In this document: positions 1-13,261 of the stretch, piece after piece | How the letters are laid out: each line of letters begins with the position of its first letter | How positions within the stretch are numbered: position 1 is the first letter of the stretch | NCBI GenBank assembly: GCA_025094145.1 | Contig: JALLLS010000003.1 | Span: 372,001 to 436,000 of the forward strand | Source: Spinellus fusiger | Lineage: Eukaryota > Mucoromycota > Mucoromycetes > Mucorales > Phycomycetaceae | Reading direction: 5' to 3' | Length of the DNA: 64,000 nt | The notes under the pieces: model-generated | Seen by the model: only the letters and a program-made list of their open reading frames with translations | What the model was told of the DNA's origin: nothing | Database searches by the model: none | Position numbers and translations under genes: made by a program

Positions 1-107
1 ATTTTATTTTAATAGTGTTATAACTTTATTAATTCATTAGATAAAAACGTGAAACTTTCAATAGATGCATAAAATAGTGTTTATAATACAAAAAAATATT
101 GTAAGGT

Positions 108-1080
108 TAATTAATAACCACTGTGGCCACCTTTGACATCTATCACTACTATTTGGCATCTCCGCCCCATGCTGCCAATGAGGGTATCTATCACTTCCTT
201 TGACATTTTATCCCATTCCAGCATCAGGGCCATCTCCAACTTCTCTTTGGTAGCATACACCCTTCTATAATTTCTAATGAAACCATTCAGTTAGGTCTAC
301 AGACGCTCAATGGAATTGAGATCGGGACTTTGCGAGGGTCAGTAAAGAGTCATCACTATACCATTTACTACCTTTCAATAAAGTTGTTTTGCTCGTACAA
401 GGTCTAGCATTGTTCTACTGTAGGCAGTAGCTGACTCTAGGGTTTAGGAGAGAGGTATTTTAGTTCATGTCAGTAGACATCTCCCAAGATATCAATGTAC
501 TTGTCGAAGTCTATCCTGCCCTCCACTACCATCCATCTCTCTTCACTGTCACCACGGAAACAGCCTCATACGGTCACTCCATCACCTCCAAAATTCCTTG
601 TTTCCAAGACATTATTTCCAAGACATTATTGAGCTCAAAGGCCTTGCCATACTGTCTGATGACTTTTATGCTCTCCTGTTATAGCTCATGAGCTCAGATC
701 TGGACTCATGGGTCCAGACGATCTCTTATCAATGTCCATGGGTCCAACCAGCATGCTCATGGGTTCACTGGAGTCTTGCCTCCATGTTGTTCTTGATACT
801 TTGATGGCCATGTCTACCATGATGGCCTACTTGGTCTGGAGGAAGTCACTCACTAGTGCTCTTTTCAAGCACCTGAGGGCCTTATCATTCAGTTTTCTTC
901 TTCGGCCAATCTTGTGTGAGGGCAACACTAAGCCTGTCTTCTGGAAGTGTTTCATTATGTTCTTCACAGTGGGATAAGACATGTTGAACATACAATATGT
1001 CTCGGCCATGGCGGTGTTCAGGTTCAACACCTTGTACAGGATAGCTAAGCGAGTCTCATTGCTAGTATATTTTTGATATA
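108..1080 (-). pseudogene. Tc1/mariner-like transposase remnant, copy 1
   Basis: Read on the minus strand, the 5' part (830-1030) encodes a helix-turn-helix like that of Tc1-family transposases (motif SYPTVKNIMKHFQKTG followed by GRRRKLNDKALRCLKRAL). Further on come broken pieces of the DDE catalytic domain: WTHESRSEL near 710, a VEGRIDFDKYIDILGDVY-like block near 470-520, DLNSIERL near 310, and a C-terminal tail ending in GGHSGY near 115. The pieces are split by stops and frame changes, so no functional transposase can be made. Terminal inverted repeats and a TA duplication were not found. The class is fairly certain, the exact limits are not. Confidence 0.75.
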
Positions 1081-2142
1081 TCTCAGAAGTTTTGAAAAAA
1101 ATAATTAGTGTTGGATGTAGACATTATAAAATCAAATAAAAAGAAGTGTAGTGATAGGCAGGAATATCTATCTGTTGGCTCGGAGTGTAATGAGACGTTG
1201 AATAGTTTAAATAAAATAATTAGAGACATAGAGGTAACATTTCATTGTAAATAATGTGTATATAAACCATAGGATAGAACTTTCTAATAATCAATTATCT
1301 TCTTTTTTATTTTCTGAATCGCATTGTAGAGGCCAGGCTCTCTCTAAATATTGAAACGGACAGTACTTCCAATTCTCTTTTCTATTTTCTGTCTTCTGTA
1401 ACATCGTAGGTTATATACTCTTTTGTGTATGATTTTTGTGTTGGTAGCCACTCTCTCTCTCTCTCGAAACCTACTTTCCTCTTAGATCTCTCACTGCCTT
1501 TAATTATAGAAGTGTTATAAGAGGAAATAAGAGCTTGTTTATTAGTAAAGATACCCATTCTAATTCTAAAAAAATAAATAAATAAAAATATACGTTACTG
1601 AGGCACATTCATAGTATCTACAACTGAAAATAAGTATTATAAGCATGAATGAGAAGTAGTAGTATCCTTCATTATGAAAATACAATGACTTATCCTATCT
1701 ACATATTTTTACACTTCTACTACATATTTATTCTAGAGTTAAAGGTCCATCGAGTTGGGTAGAGTTAGTGTAAATACTATCCTACGTGTTCATCTGTATT
1801 TCATGTAATTACTATGACTTTGTTTTCCATCAGCACTCACAAAAGAGTGTATGATATTTAGAAGCTGATACTTTTTTAAACTATTTATAAGATTTTTCTT
1901 TAATATATTTGTATTTTTATATATACAAAAGATGGTACGGGAGGAGTAAATTAATAAGAAACAAAAGAAAAAGTGTATACATTTTCTTATTCATAAACAG
2001 ACGGAAGTTCCAAAATCATCATTTATCATTTTCTCTCCCTTTGTTTATGTTCCGTACCAGCGATAGCTATCAGATCCGGTGGTTTCATACTCAGACAGGG
2101 TGACTGAATCTTAACGATTTGAACGATGAACTCAAGATTGCA
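1081..2142. other. AT-rich spacer, no gene seen
   Basis: About 1 kb between the transposon remnant and TAH18. Only short ORFs without recognisable motifs or splice structure are present. A short (CT)n run lies near 1450-1467. The 3' part should hold the TAH18 promoter, but no specific element stands out. Confidence 0.5.
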
Positions 2143-4749
<2,607 letters not shown>

Positions 4750-4815
4750 TAATAAAAAGAGTAGATCATTCTCCAGTAATAAATGTTCATTATTTATCAT
4801 AGTGAGTTGAAGGTA

Positions 4816-5388
4816 TTAGAATTGATAGCGTGCACGGCGCACACTAACAAGATACTCTTGTATTGGTTCATTTTTGTCATGGTATCCAAGGGGTCCAATA
4901 TCACAATCTGCACACGATAGATACTTTATTGAACCTACTGTCTTGGAGAATCCAATATTCTCGAACTCCATCATATCACCCAGTCGCCAAAAGTGGGATT
5001 CTTCCATATCTTGATCATTTGATAATGCGTTGTTTTCTGGGAGACTTGACTCTGGAATAGTTAACTAAAAAAAAGAAGACACCCTTTGATAAATACACTG
5101 TCTCTGTTTATCACATTGTACCTTTGCTCCGTCGCGTTCAACAAGCGTCACAGCATTTTTTCTTATGATAATACAACGACATGTCTCTTTTGGACACAGA
5201 ATATTTCCTGCATTCTTTCCTGTTTCTTTGTCAACAATGGCAACAAGAGGATGGGTGAGTGACCCAAAAGTAACAGGCTGTGTCATAGCAACAGGGAAAT
5301 AGCAAGAGACAGATGCCAGTCTATTCCAGGACAAGACAAAATAGCAATTGAAATCCCGCACCACTTACATTGTTTCCCTGGTAGTCAT
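4816..5388 (-). CDS. DSS4: Mss4/Dss4-like Rab guanine-nucleotide-exchange factor
   Basis: Small zinc protein that binds nucleotide-free Rab/Sec4-type GTPases and acts as chaperone or weak exchange factor in secretion (family knowledge). Three exons fit perfectly: 5388-5369, 5320-5122 and 5064-4816, giving 155 residues with intact frame and GT/AG borders (introns of 48 and 57 nt). Zinc ligands are visible as a CX4C pair in NILCPKETC and a CX2C pair in YLSCADCDIGPLG. The conserved FWRLGDMMEFENIGFSKTV block lies just before the second pair. The CX4C spacing of the first pair resembles yeast Dss4 rather than mammalian Mss4. The start was chosen because the first exon is short but joins cleanly. 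Confidence 0.88.
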
Positions 5389-6690
5389 GGTTCCGCTGGT
5401 ATTTCTCTCAAAACATAGGTCAGATAAAGACATATACAAAAACAATAGAAAACCCACTTTTATAAAAATATAAGCCAATAGCTGATGTAGAAATGAGAGG
5501 AGAAAGAAAGAAAAAAGGGGGTATTTTTTCCTAGCGTTGTCTACACTACTGGTCATTTGAACTAGTACAAACAGTCAACAAACGGGGTGTGGACATTTGT
5601 GCTAATGAGCTGAAGACTAGAAATCATAAGTAAGGCTATGGAATATGTCTACCTACACCCAAATTACGGAATATTCATATATATCTTCAGCCATCATCGA
5701 CAGACTATAATCACATGGGTGTTGTGATATCTCCGCTCTACTTCTACAAAAGAAGAAATAGTAGACTTATTCAAACAGAAAAAATCAGGTACGATAATGT
5801 TATGAAAGCCTGGCTTTGGTGGCTCTGTCTTGTCTCTATCAGCCAGTCTACCCAAATAGGCGTGTATACAAGCAACCACCAATGCCAATAAGCCAATGCG
5901 TTGATAAGCCAATTAGTCTATAAATCTATAGGTATTTATACTTGCATTTACATTTACATTTACATTTACATTTACATTTACATTCACATCTACACTTATA
6001 CAGTGTTATTGTTATTGTTATTATTGTTGCTGTTATTTTTAGTAATGTTTGTATTAAGATGTATACTTTTAATCATACACCCATCTCTATTCATTTCTTT
6101 ATCCATACATTATTTTATAAAAGTACTTGAGGATAGACTGCCCTAGACAAAATTCTTCACTATTGAATGACCTTTAAATGTATACCAAAACAAAAGACAG
6201 TATGCTTTATTTGCTAGCTGCTCACAAATTATGTGAGACTAGTTCTGATAGCAACCAGAGAATATTATTGAGTGGCTAAATAAAATAAAAAATAAAAAAT
6301 AAAAAATATTAAGGCCAAGAGTCAAGAGCCAGTGTCTGTTCCATCGGCGACCTAACCCTAGCCCATAGACAGTGCCAACAGGGTCTATTGTGACGACAGC
6401 ACAATGAATAGACGGGTTTTCATAAAGACATTGACCAAGCCCTACTCTTTTTATTCATCATTATGAAGATATCATGTAGAATAGCAAGAAATAGGCATTG
6501 TAGAGTATATAAATAATAAGTCTTTGTTGATGTCACAAGATAATAAAAAAGAGCAAAAATGCGGGGGTTAAATGTTGGTTAACTTTTTTTTAGTGGCTAG
6601 TTCTCGCTTTGTATTTAATCAGACATTTCCTTCCATTTCATTTCTTTTTCTCTCTATCCTATTGTTATCCTATATACAAAATACAAAGTC
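5389..6690. promoter_or_regulatory. 1.3-kb divergent intergenic region
   Basis: Separates the divergent DSS4-like gene and the CaaX repeat protein, so it should contain both promoters. It holds a hexanucleotide microsatellite (5944-5987), an adjacent (GTTATT)-rich tract, and an A/T block at 6280-6310. One minus-strand ORF (5912-5694, 72 codons) has a hydrophobic start but no family match and no supporting exons, so it is not called. Confidence 0.4.
5944..5987. repeat. Hexanucleotide microsatellite (CATTTA)n
   Basis: About seven near-perfect copies of a CATTTA unit, followed by degenerate copies. It lies in the intergenic region and is read directly from the sequence. Confidence 0.95.
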
Positions 6691-8793
6691 ATGTCAACTG
6701 AACAGAAGGATATTATTGAGACTGTGAATGAAACTCAGGAACAAGCCATTGACGTGTCTGTTGGTCAGGAAGAAGTCTCTACCACCACCCAAACTGAGGT
6801 GAGTCACTGCCGATTAAAGTGGTGGCATGTTAGAGGCTTTTCTAGTGCCTGCACCGCTGTCTTTTCGTGTTTTTGGTGCTAATGTTATATCTTATGGCAT
6901 TGCTTTTAGGCTTCTGAACCTACTTCCGTGACTGCTGAGGAAGATAAGGTAGAAAATAAAACTGTCATGGATCCCAATGTTGTTGCCGTTGACTCCAAGG
7001 AGTTTGAAGAGGCTGGCTATGCCACTTATGCCACTGTAGTTGCTACAGAAGAATCAGAGTCTATTGAGAAGGGTAATGAGTCCAATGATTTGAATCGCAA
7101 TATTAAGACTACTTTGGATACAGAGGTCATTCCTGCTAATTCAAAGGAGTTAAATAAGGAGGCTACCCCTGCTGAGGAGCAAGTCACGGAGGTTGAAACT
7201 ATTGATCAAAAAGAAACCATAATTGAAGCACCCAAAGAATTGGATGAGATTGTAAAGGCTGCCATTACTTCTGTTACAATCTCCCGTGTTATTGATCTGG
7301 AAGCTATTGTTACACAAGTGTCCGCCGACATTGATACAAAGAATAAAGAAAAGGCTACTGCTGCTGAGAAGGCCGCTGCTGAGAAGGCTGCCGAAGAAGA
7401 GAGAATTGCTGCTGAGAAGGCTGCTGCTGAGAAGGCTGCCGAAGAAGAGAGAATTGCTGCTGAGAAGGCTGCTGCTGAAAAGGCTACCGAAGAAGAGAGA
7501 ATTGCTGCTGAGAAGGCTGCTGCTGAAAAGGCTACCGAAGAAGAGAGAATTGCTGCTGAAAAGGCTGCTGCTGAGAAGGCCGCTGAGGGAGAGAGAATTG
7601 CTGCTGAGAAGGCTGCTGCTGAGAAGGCTGCTGCTGAGAAGGCTGCCGAAGAAGAGAGAATTGCTGCTGAGAAGGCTGCTGCTGAGAAGGCTGCCGAAGA
7701 AGAGAGAATTGCTGCTGAGAAGGCTGCTGCTGAGAAGGCTGCCGAAGAAGAGAGAATTGCTGCTGAGAAGGCTGCTGCTGAAAAGGCTACCGAAGAAGAG
7801 AGAATTGCTGCTGAAAAGGCTGCTGCTGAGAAGGCCGCTGAGGGAGAGAGAATTGCTGCTGAGAAGGCTGCTGCTGAGAAGGCTGCTGCTGAGAAGGCTG
7901 CCGAAGAAGAGAGAATTGCTGCTGAGAAGGCTGCTGCTGAGAAGGCTGCCGAAGAAGAGAGAATTGCTGCTGAGAAGGCTGCTGCTGAAAAGGCTACCGA
8001 AGAAGAGAGAATTGCTGCTGAAAAGGCTGCCGAAGAAGAGAGAATTGCTGCTGAGAAGGCTGCTGCTGAGAAGGCTGCCGAAGAAGAGAGAATTGCTGCT
8101 GAGAAGGCTGCTGCTGAGAAGGCTGCCGAAGAAGAGAGAATTGCTGCTGAGAAGGCTGCTGCTGAAAAGGCTACCGAAGAAGAGAGAATTGCTGCTGAAA
8201 AGGCTGCTGCTGAGAAGGCCGCTGAGGGAGAGAGAATTGCTGCTGAGAAGGCTGCTGCTGAGAAGGCTGCCGAAGAAGAGAGAATTGCTGCTGAGAAGGC
8301 TGCTGCTGAGAAGGCTGCTGCTGAGAAGGCTGCCGAAGAAGAGAGAATTGCTGCTGAGAAGGCTGCTGCTGAGAAGGCTGCTGCTGAAAAGGCTACCGAA
8401 GAAGAGAGAATTGCTGCTGAGAAGGCTGCTGCTGAGAAGGCTGCCGAAGAAGAGAGAATTGCTGCTGAATCAAAGCCTGAACCTACACCCAAGTCAGCGC
8501 AGGACGCAGGCATCAAAGTAGAATCAAAAGAATCAACACATACACAGCCCAAGGAGGATGTAACAGCCTCCAAAGATATTCAACGACCAGAGCCAGCTGT
8601 GTCTGCCCGTATGGCAGCGAGTGATGTTGATCCCCAGGTACCTGTACCTGTAGTTGTGTCTGCCCCTACCCAGCAGGAGAAGATCCCATCTATCAAGACT
8701 GATAGCAAGAACACTGCTTCTCGTGCAAGCCAAGAGGCTAATACTACCTCTCCCGAGTCTCCAAAGACACCCAGTCGTTGTGCTATTATGTAA
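6691..8793 (+). CDS. Glu/Lys/Ala repeat protein with C-terminal CaaX box
   Basis: No family was recognised. Exon 1 (6691-6798, 36 codons) and exon 2 (6910-8793) join in frame across a 111-nt intron (GTGAGT...TTTTAG), giving 663 residues. Residues about 1-185 are acidic and low-complexity. The central block is about 22 repeats of a 16-residue unit (ERIAAE followed by KAAAEKAAEE-type sequence). The tail is rich in Pro, Ser, Thr and Val and ends RCAIM. Cys-Ala-Ile-Met is a good CaaX prenylation signal (Met in the last place favours farnesyl by general rule). The repeats should form a long charged single alpha-helix or coiled coil. Inference: a membrane-anchored rod or scaffold facing the cytoplasm. 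There is no signal peptide or membrane segment. AATAAA lies at 8937 downstream. The repeats opened long spurious ORFs on both strands. Confidence 0.85.
7357..8469 (+). repeat. 48-bp coding tandem repeat array (about 22 units)
   Basis: In-frame minisatellite within the CaaX protein. The basic unit is 48 bp (16 codons). Some units carry one extra 15-bp KAAAE module, and one (near 8020-8050) is short by one module. Units differ at one position as AAEEE, ATEEE or AAEGE, and the variants recur in ordered blocks, which points to block duplication and unequal exchange. Confidence 0.95.
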
Positions 8794-10210
8794 AAAGATC
8801 TAAAATGATAACCAACAACAAACCACCTACAAAGCACTCAAAATATTTTCTACATTTCCTTATCTTTATTATTGTTTTTGCGGCCATTAGGTCAAGTTCA
8901 TATTTCTTCATTCATTTCATAATACTAACTTGTGTCAATAAAGAAACTAATGGTCGGCAATTCCATTCACCTACAATATGTGTGTGACTTGGTACCTTTT
9001 GCTTTGAATGAGTAAATATCAATATTTGATTCCTGATCTTTGATTCATCTTTCTTGATTTGAATAGTCTTCAGCTTAAAGTATTTCATTGTAAGCGCTGT
9101 TTGTACTCATCGTGCATTGGGCATTATGTACGAATCCCTTCCAGTAGAGGCTTGTCTTAATTTTTAAATATCAGTCCTTGTAACCTGGATTACCAACATT
9201 ATTTGTTTACTCAGTCAATCGAGGTCAAAATGGGTAAGTCGTATCTCGACAAGGGACAGTGTAGGACAATACAACCTTTCACAATAATAACCTTGTGATA
9301 GGACGAATACTAACTTACTAATAGAATAAACTTAGAAAAATGACGCCTATGAAAGACTAAATAAGAAATTATTAAACTCCAATTCTCTTTGCCCTCTCCA
9401 AGCACAGTTCCTCCATACTACGGCATGACTCTATGACGTTAATGATCGTCATTCTCAGTATTGTATTCAGAGGTAGTGCAACTTGAGGCAGAGAGGTACA
9501 ATCAATCATGTTTAGAAAGAAGGTTTGACTAAAGAAACATCAGGCCATTCATTCTCTTCTTAGCCATGACAGTTCTCTACAGTGTAGTTCTGTTGGCTTA
9601 TCGAATGAATTGTCTATAAGCCAGACATATAGGCAGGTAGGATAGTACCTATTTCCAAGAGAAAGACTCTGTATTGGACAGAAAATAGCAGAAAAAGCCT
9701 TTTAATCTATCTATCTATCTTTCCTTTTTTTTTTTTTAAAAAAAAAATAAAATAAAAAAAATAAGAAATGAAATGAAGAGAAGATATCACAGTAAAGCTT
9801 AATAGGAAGAATATCTGTTCAGGGATCAGACACAAACAGATATTCAAGTGGATAAATGTGTTTCTTCAGCTGAACAAGAAAACTTAAGGATACACTGCAG
9901 ACAAAATACGATACCCTTCCGAAAATAAAACACAGTCTAGAATGAGTAAGGTAGGATATAATGGAACCTTCTGTATACACTTCTTTCAATACAAAACTCA
10001 TCTACTTTATAAACAACTGATCTTATGAAGCCACCCAGGCAGATCACGGTGAGAAAGTATCTCATACGCTGTTGAGATAGTGATAAGAATGTCTTGATAA
10101 TAGCAAATTTTAAATGCCTCTTCCTATGAGTTAGACACAAACACAAACACAATAGATATCCATCATTGTTACTCCACGATTAGGCATATAAATAAAGAAG
10201 CTTTGTTACC
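8794..10210. other. Spacer between convergent 3' ends
   Basis: Lies between the 3' end of the CaaX gene and that of the MFS gene. It contains the likely polyadenylation signal AATAAA at 8937, a (TCTA)n run at about 9704-9720 and a T-run followed by an A-run at 9725-9750 able to form an A/T hairpin. No coding region with family support was seen. Confidence 0.5.
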
Positions 10211-12230
10211 TTAACTTGATTCCTCTGCTTCAATAGTGGAGCTGGGATACCTCTCCCTAAGAGTGCTACTTGGTACTTGTTGCAACCTGTTGCTAGACAA
10301 CAAGGTAAAAACTCCAACACATGAAAGAAATGCCCATATCAAGTAGGTACGGACAGGAAAAGAAATCCAGTCAAGGGACAATGTTCTGATACAATAATAT
10401 GTTATTCATCAGATACTCTATTAAATCAGAACACTTACGTTGACCATAAAATACCGCATGTTGCAGGACCAAACGCACGCATTCCACTAGCACAGCCTAT
10501 TGATCATTTTAGTCTATTTTCATGCCAGAGGAGGAAGGGAAAGTGTGTGTGTGTGTGTTTTTTTTTTTTTTACATTGTGAAAATCCATTGATTGCCCCTA
10601 AAGAGTCAGTTCTAGTGACAGCATTATTGAGGAGGAGTACGGCTCCAGTAATAGCGATGGTTTGACAGACTGTCTTGGCTGCAAGCCCAGACAAGAGTCC
10701 CACCCAAACCCAAAAGTTAGTGTGTGTCTTTCCATAAATGTCTGGTATCTCGTACAGATAATATGTGAGCTCCTGTGCCACAAACACAAAGACAGAGATG
10801 AAAAGAACGGAACGGTATAACCTGAGAGAACCGAAACGCCGTGTCAGACAATGGAATAAAAAGAGTTGCACTGTCATTGTAATACAGGCTGAAAAAGATA
10901 AAGCAGTACCAATGTTACTAGAGCTAAACCCTAAACCACCCAAGCCTCTTTGACTGGCAGTCCATATAGAAAAGAGTTCTTAAAGGTGAGCAGACATTCT
11001 TCTCTTTTTAGTAGGATTACCATCATAGAATACATTCTGATAAGTGACAAGACTAGAGGTTATACATATAGCAATAACAGGCTTTGTCAGAGAAGCAAAG
11101 AACGAAGAGACAAATGTGCCATTTTTCCACGTGTCCACAGACAAAGAGTGTGGAGGATTCGACGTGAATGTGTTGTACTTTGCATTTGTTTTTGAATTTG
11201 AAAAGAGGCCATTGGATAGGGTGTTTGTAGGATTGTGTTTTACAGTGACCAATGTTTCCTCCAGCAGTATGAACCCTGCTATCCACCCTATACTGGCAAT
11301 AGCAGAAGCAAGGAAGCAGGGTAGAAAGTAGGGATATTCAGTCAACCATTCAGTCAGCAATCCTCCTCCTCCAAATACATTGGGGTATTTCTGTACTGGA
11401 TTAGAGAGATAACCTATACAGAATAGAAAGCTCAACATACACTGCCTAGGCTTGTGTTCTCACCTCCTATAAAAGCCCCGACAATACCACCAAGTCCAAA
11501 GACAACTTGCAAGAATGAAAAGGCTTGGGCTCTTTGGGCTACTGAATTTTCAAGTGTCATTTCAGACACCATACTTTTCACTATGCTAATGTTACCGTTC
11601 TATGATTTAACAGACATGAATTGTAAGACAAATTTAGCATCCAAACACATTTATTTACATACGAGTAAGCCACACATAGTTCTTGATAATAAAGCCCATG
11701 CATAAGACTTTGAAATGCCAAAGAGAAGTACCCCAACAATGGTACTTCCTAGTCCAAAGAACAAAACAGGACGCCGTCCAATTCTATCTGATAACATTCC
11801 CCATGGAATACCTTTATTTGTGAAAGTAGAATAAGAAGGAATAAGGAATAAGAGAATAAGAGAATAAGTGTATAGAGTATCTGTTCTATTCTACTGACTT
11901 ACTTGTACAGAACTGGGATATTCCAAAAGAGGTAGCTATTAAGCTAACACGATAGCCTACTTGAGACTCATCTTCTTTATAATACTCCTGCACCATCTAT
12001 AATACAAATCTTTCTTTGTCAATAGCTACTCTATAGACCATCTCATATAATGACTCACAAAGTAAATGAATGGAATATGAAGAGTAAAAGTAAGTGGCTC
12101 CTTTATTAAAGAGTTAGTTTCGCTCTTATTCTATCCATTATCACCAGTCAATTAAAGTCAACTTACAGCAAACCGACAAGCAAACAATAAGAACAATTGT
12201 AGCCTTGGTAGAGGTTTATTATCTCTTATT
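10211..12230 (-). CDS. Major facilitator superfamily transporter (YCR023C-like)
   Basis: Membrane carrier with unknown substrate. Exons read on the minus strand include PFIYFMVQEYYKEDESQVGYRVSLIATSFG pieces (12060-11900), the MFS signature GMLSDRIGRRPVLFFGLG (11820-11740), an exon with VFGLGGIVGAFIGG (11590-11467), a large exon 11438-10980 carrying YPYFLPCFLAS and GFILLEETL, a block of hydrophobic helices in 10943-10570 (GLGFSSSNIG start), then ASGMRAFGPATCGILW and a short tail ending EAEESS with stop at 10211. The order of motifs fits twelve-helix fungal carriers related to yeast YCR023C. The first exon was not found; the most upstream coding piece (PLPRLQLFLLFACRFA) sits near 12220-12165 behind a plausible acceptor at about 12260. 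Seven or more exons. Confidence 0.85.
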
Positions 12231-12301
12231 AAATGAGACTGATGTTTCCATGTCTAATTATATTTATATATATATTTCTTTCTTTCTTTATCTCTCTCTC
12301 C

Positions 12302-12332
<31 letters not shown>

Positions 12333-13225
12333 TGAATATGTAAAGAGGAGAAAGAAGGGAAAGAGCTAATGATAAACACAACACTGATCTTGTATTTATT
12401 TTCTGTTCAAGTTGCATAATTATCTGCACCACCCCAATTCGTCGCTCAGTCAATATAGAATCAGATAAAATCAGCACCCTCGTTAATCAACAGATACATT
12501 TTAATACCATGATTTCTGTTTAAACTACACGTCAATCCAAGCTACAGATCATTCATTAAACGACTCGTATATTCTATTACTATATCCAGGTTACTTTAAT
12601 AAAGAGTTCAAGGACAGAAGTTAAACTTATTTAAACTATGATAATAGACTATAAGAATCCATTACAAATACATCAGTGTGTATACATTATGCTAGTGTAC
12701 CCTTATTATCACAACTTTACTAGAAGAATCCATTGATCATTGGCTAAACATTCCATAAGAAATTTAATAGATTAATAAACAAATACACTATTTTATTTGT
12801 AAGTTGTTGGTATTAGTATTGGTATTAGTATTAGTGTTTGACTCTGTAGATACAAAGAGATGTGCAAGAGAACAAGAAATACACTACAAAAGAATTAAGC
12901 AGTTACTTATAGTAAAGACTATACCATTTAAATAATAACAATAAAAAGAAGCCCTGCTTGTAAACAAAGACATCTTAGTCAATTCTCTTGCTTCTTTCTA
13001 TTTCTCTTCCAAGACATTCTTTTCATAGGACAATAACAATTCAAACGCACAGAGTAAATGCCTATTTCTTACTAATGAAAATGACACAATGAGAAGGAAT
13101 AAAAGGGAAAAGAGGGGATAAAGCACCAGGAATCAAAGATAACAAACAAGGGAAATGTGGCAAAGGCAGTATCTAAAATATGGTAGGCTACGCAACGGAA
13201 CCGTCACAGCGGCGAATAGACTTCA
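12231..13225. promoter_or_regulatory. Divergent region upstream of MFS and IP3R-like genes
   Basis: Contains the missing 5' end of the MFS gene and the promoters of both genes. A (CT)n/(TG)n tract lies at 12289-12333. The stretch 12500-13200 is AT-rich and no gene is visible. Confidence 0.35.
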
Positions 13226-13261
13226 ATGAATAGACTAAAGACATCTTCTACAGCTGTAGTC

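Noticed and set aside
5694..5912. 72-codon minus-strand ORF with a hydrophobic start
   Set aside because: No family pattern, no supporting upstream or downstream exon, and it lies in a divergent promoter region.
7206..8573. Long ORFs in two other frames (455 codons on the minus strand, 411 codons in a second plus frame) across the repeat array
   Set aside because: They arise because a 48-bp repeat without stops in one frame is also open in others; composition is Ser/Ala/Phe or Leu/Arg only, with no independent start or splice support.
9226..9290. ATGGGTAAGTCG after a promoter-like stretch, resembling the start of some housekeeping genes
   Set aside because: The frame stops after about 20 codons and no following exon could be found.
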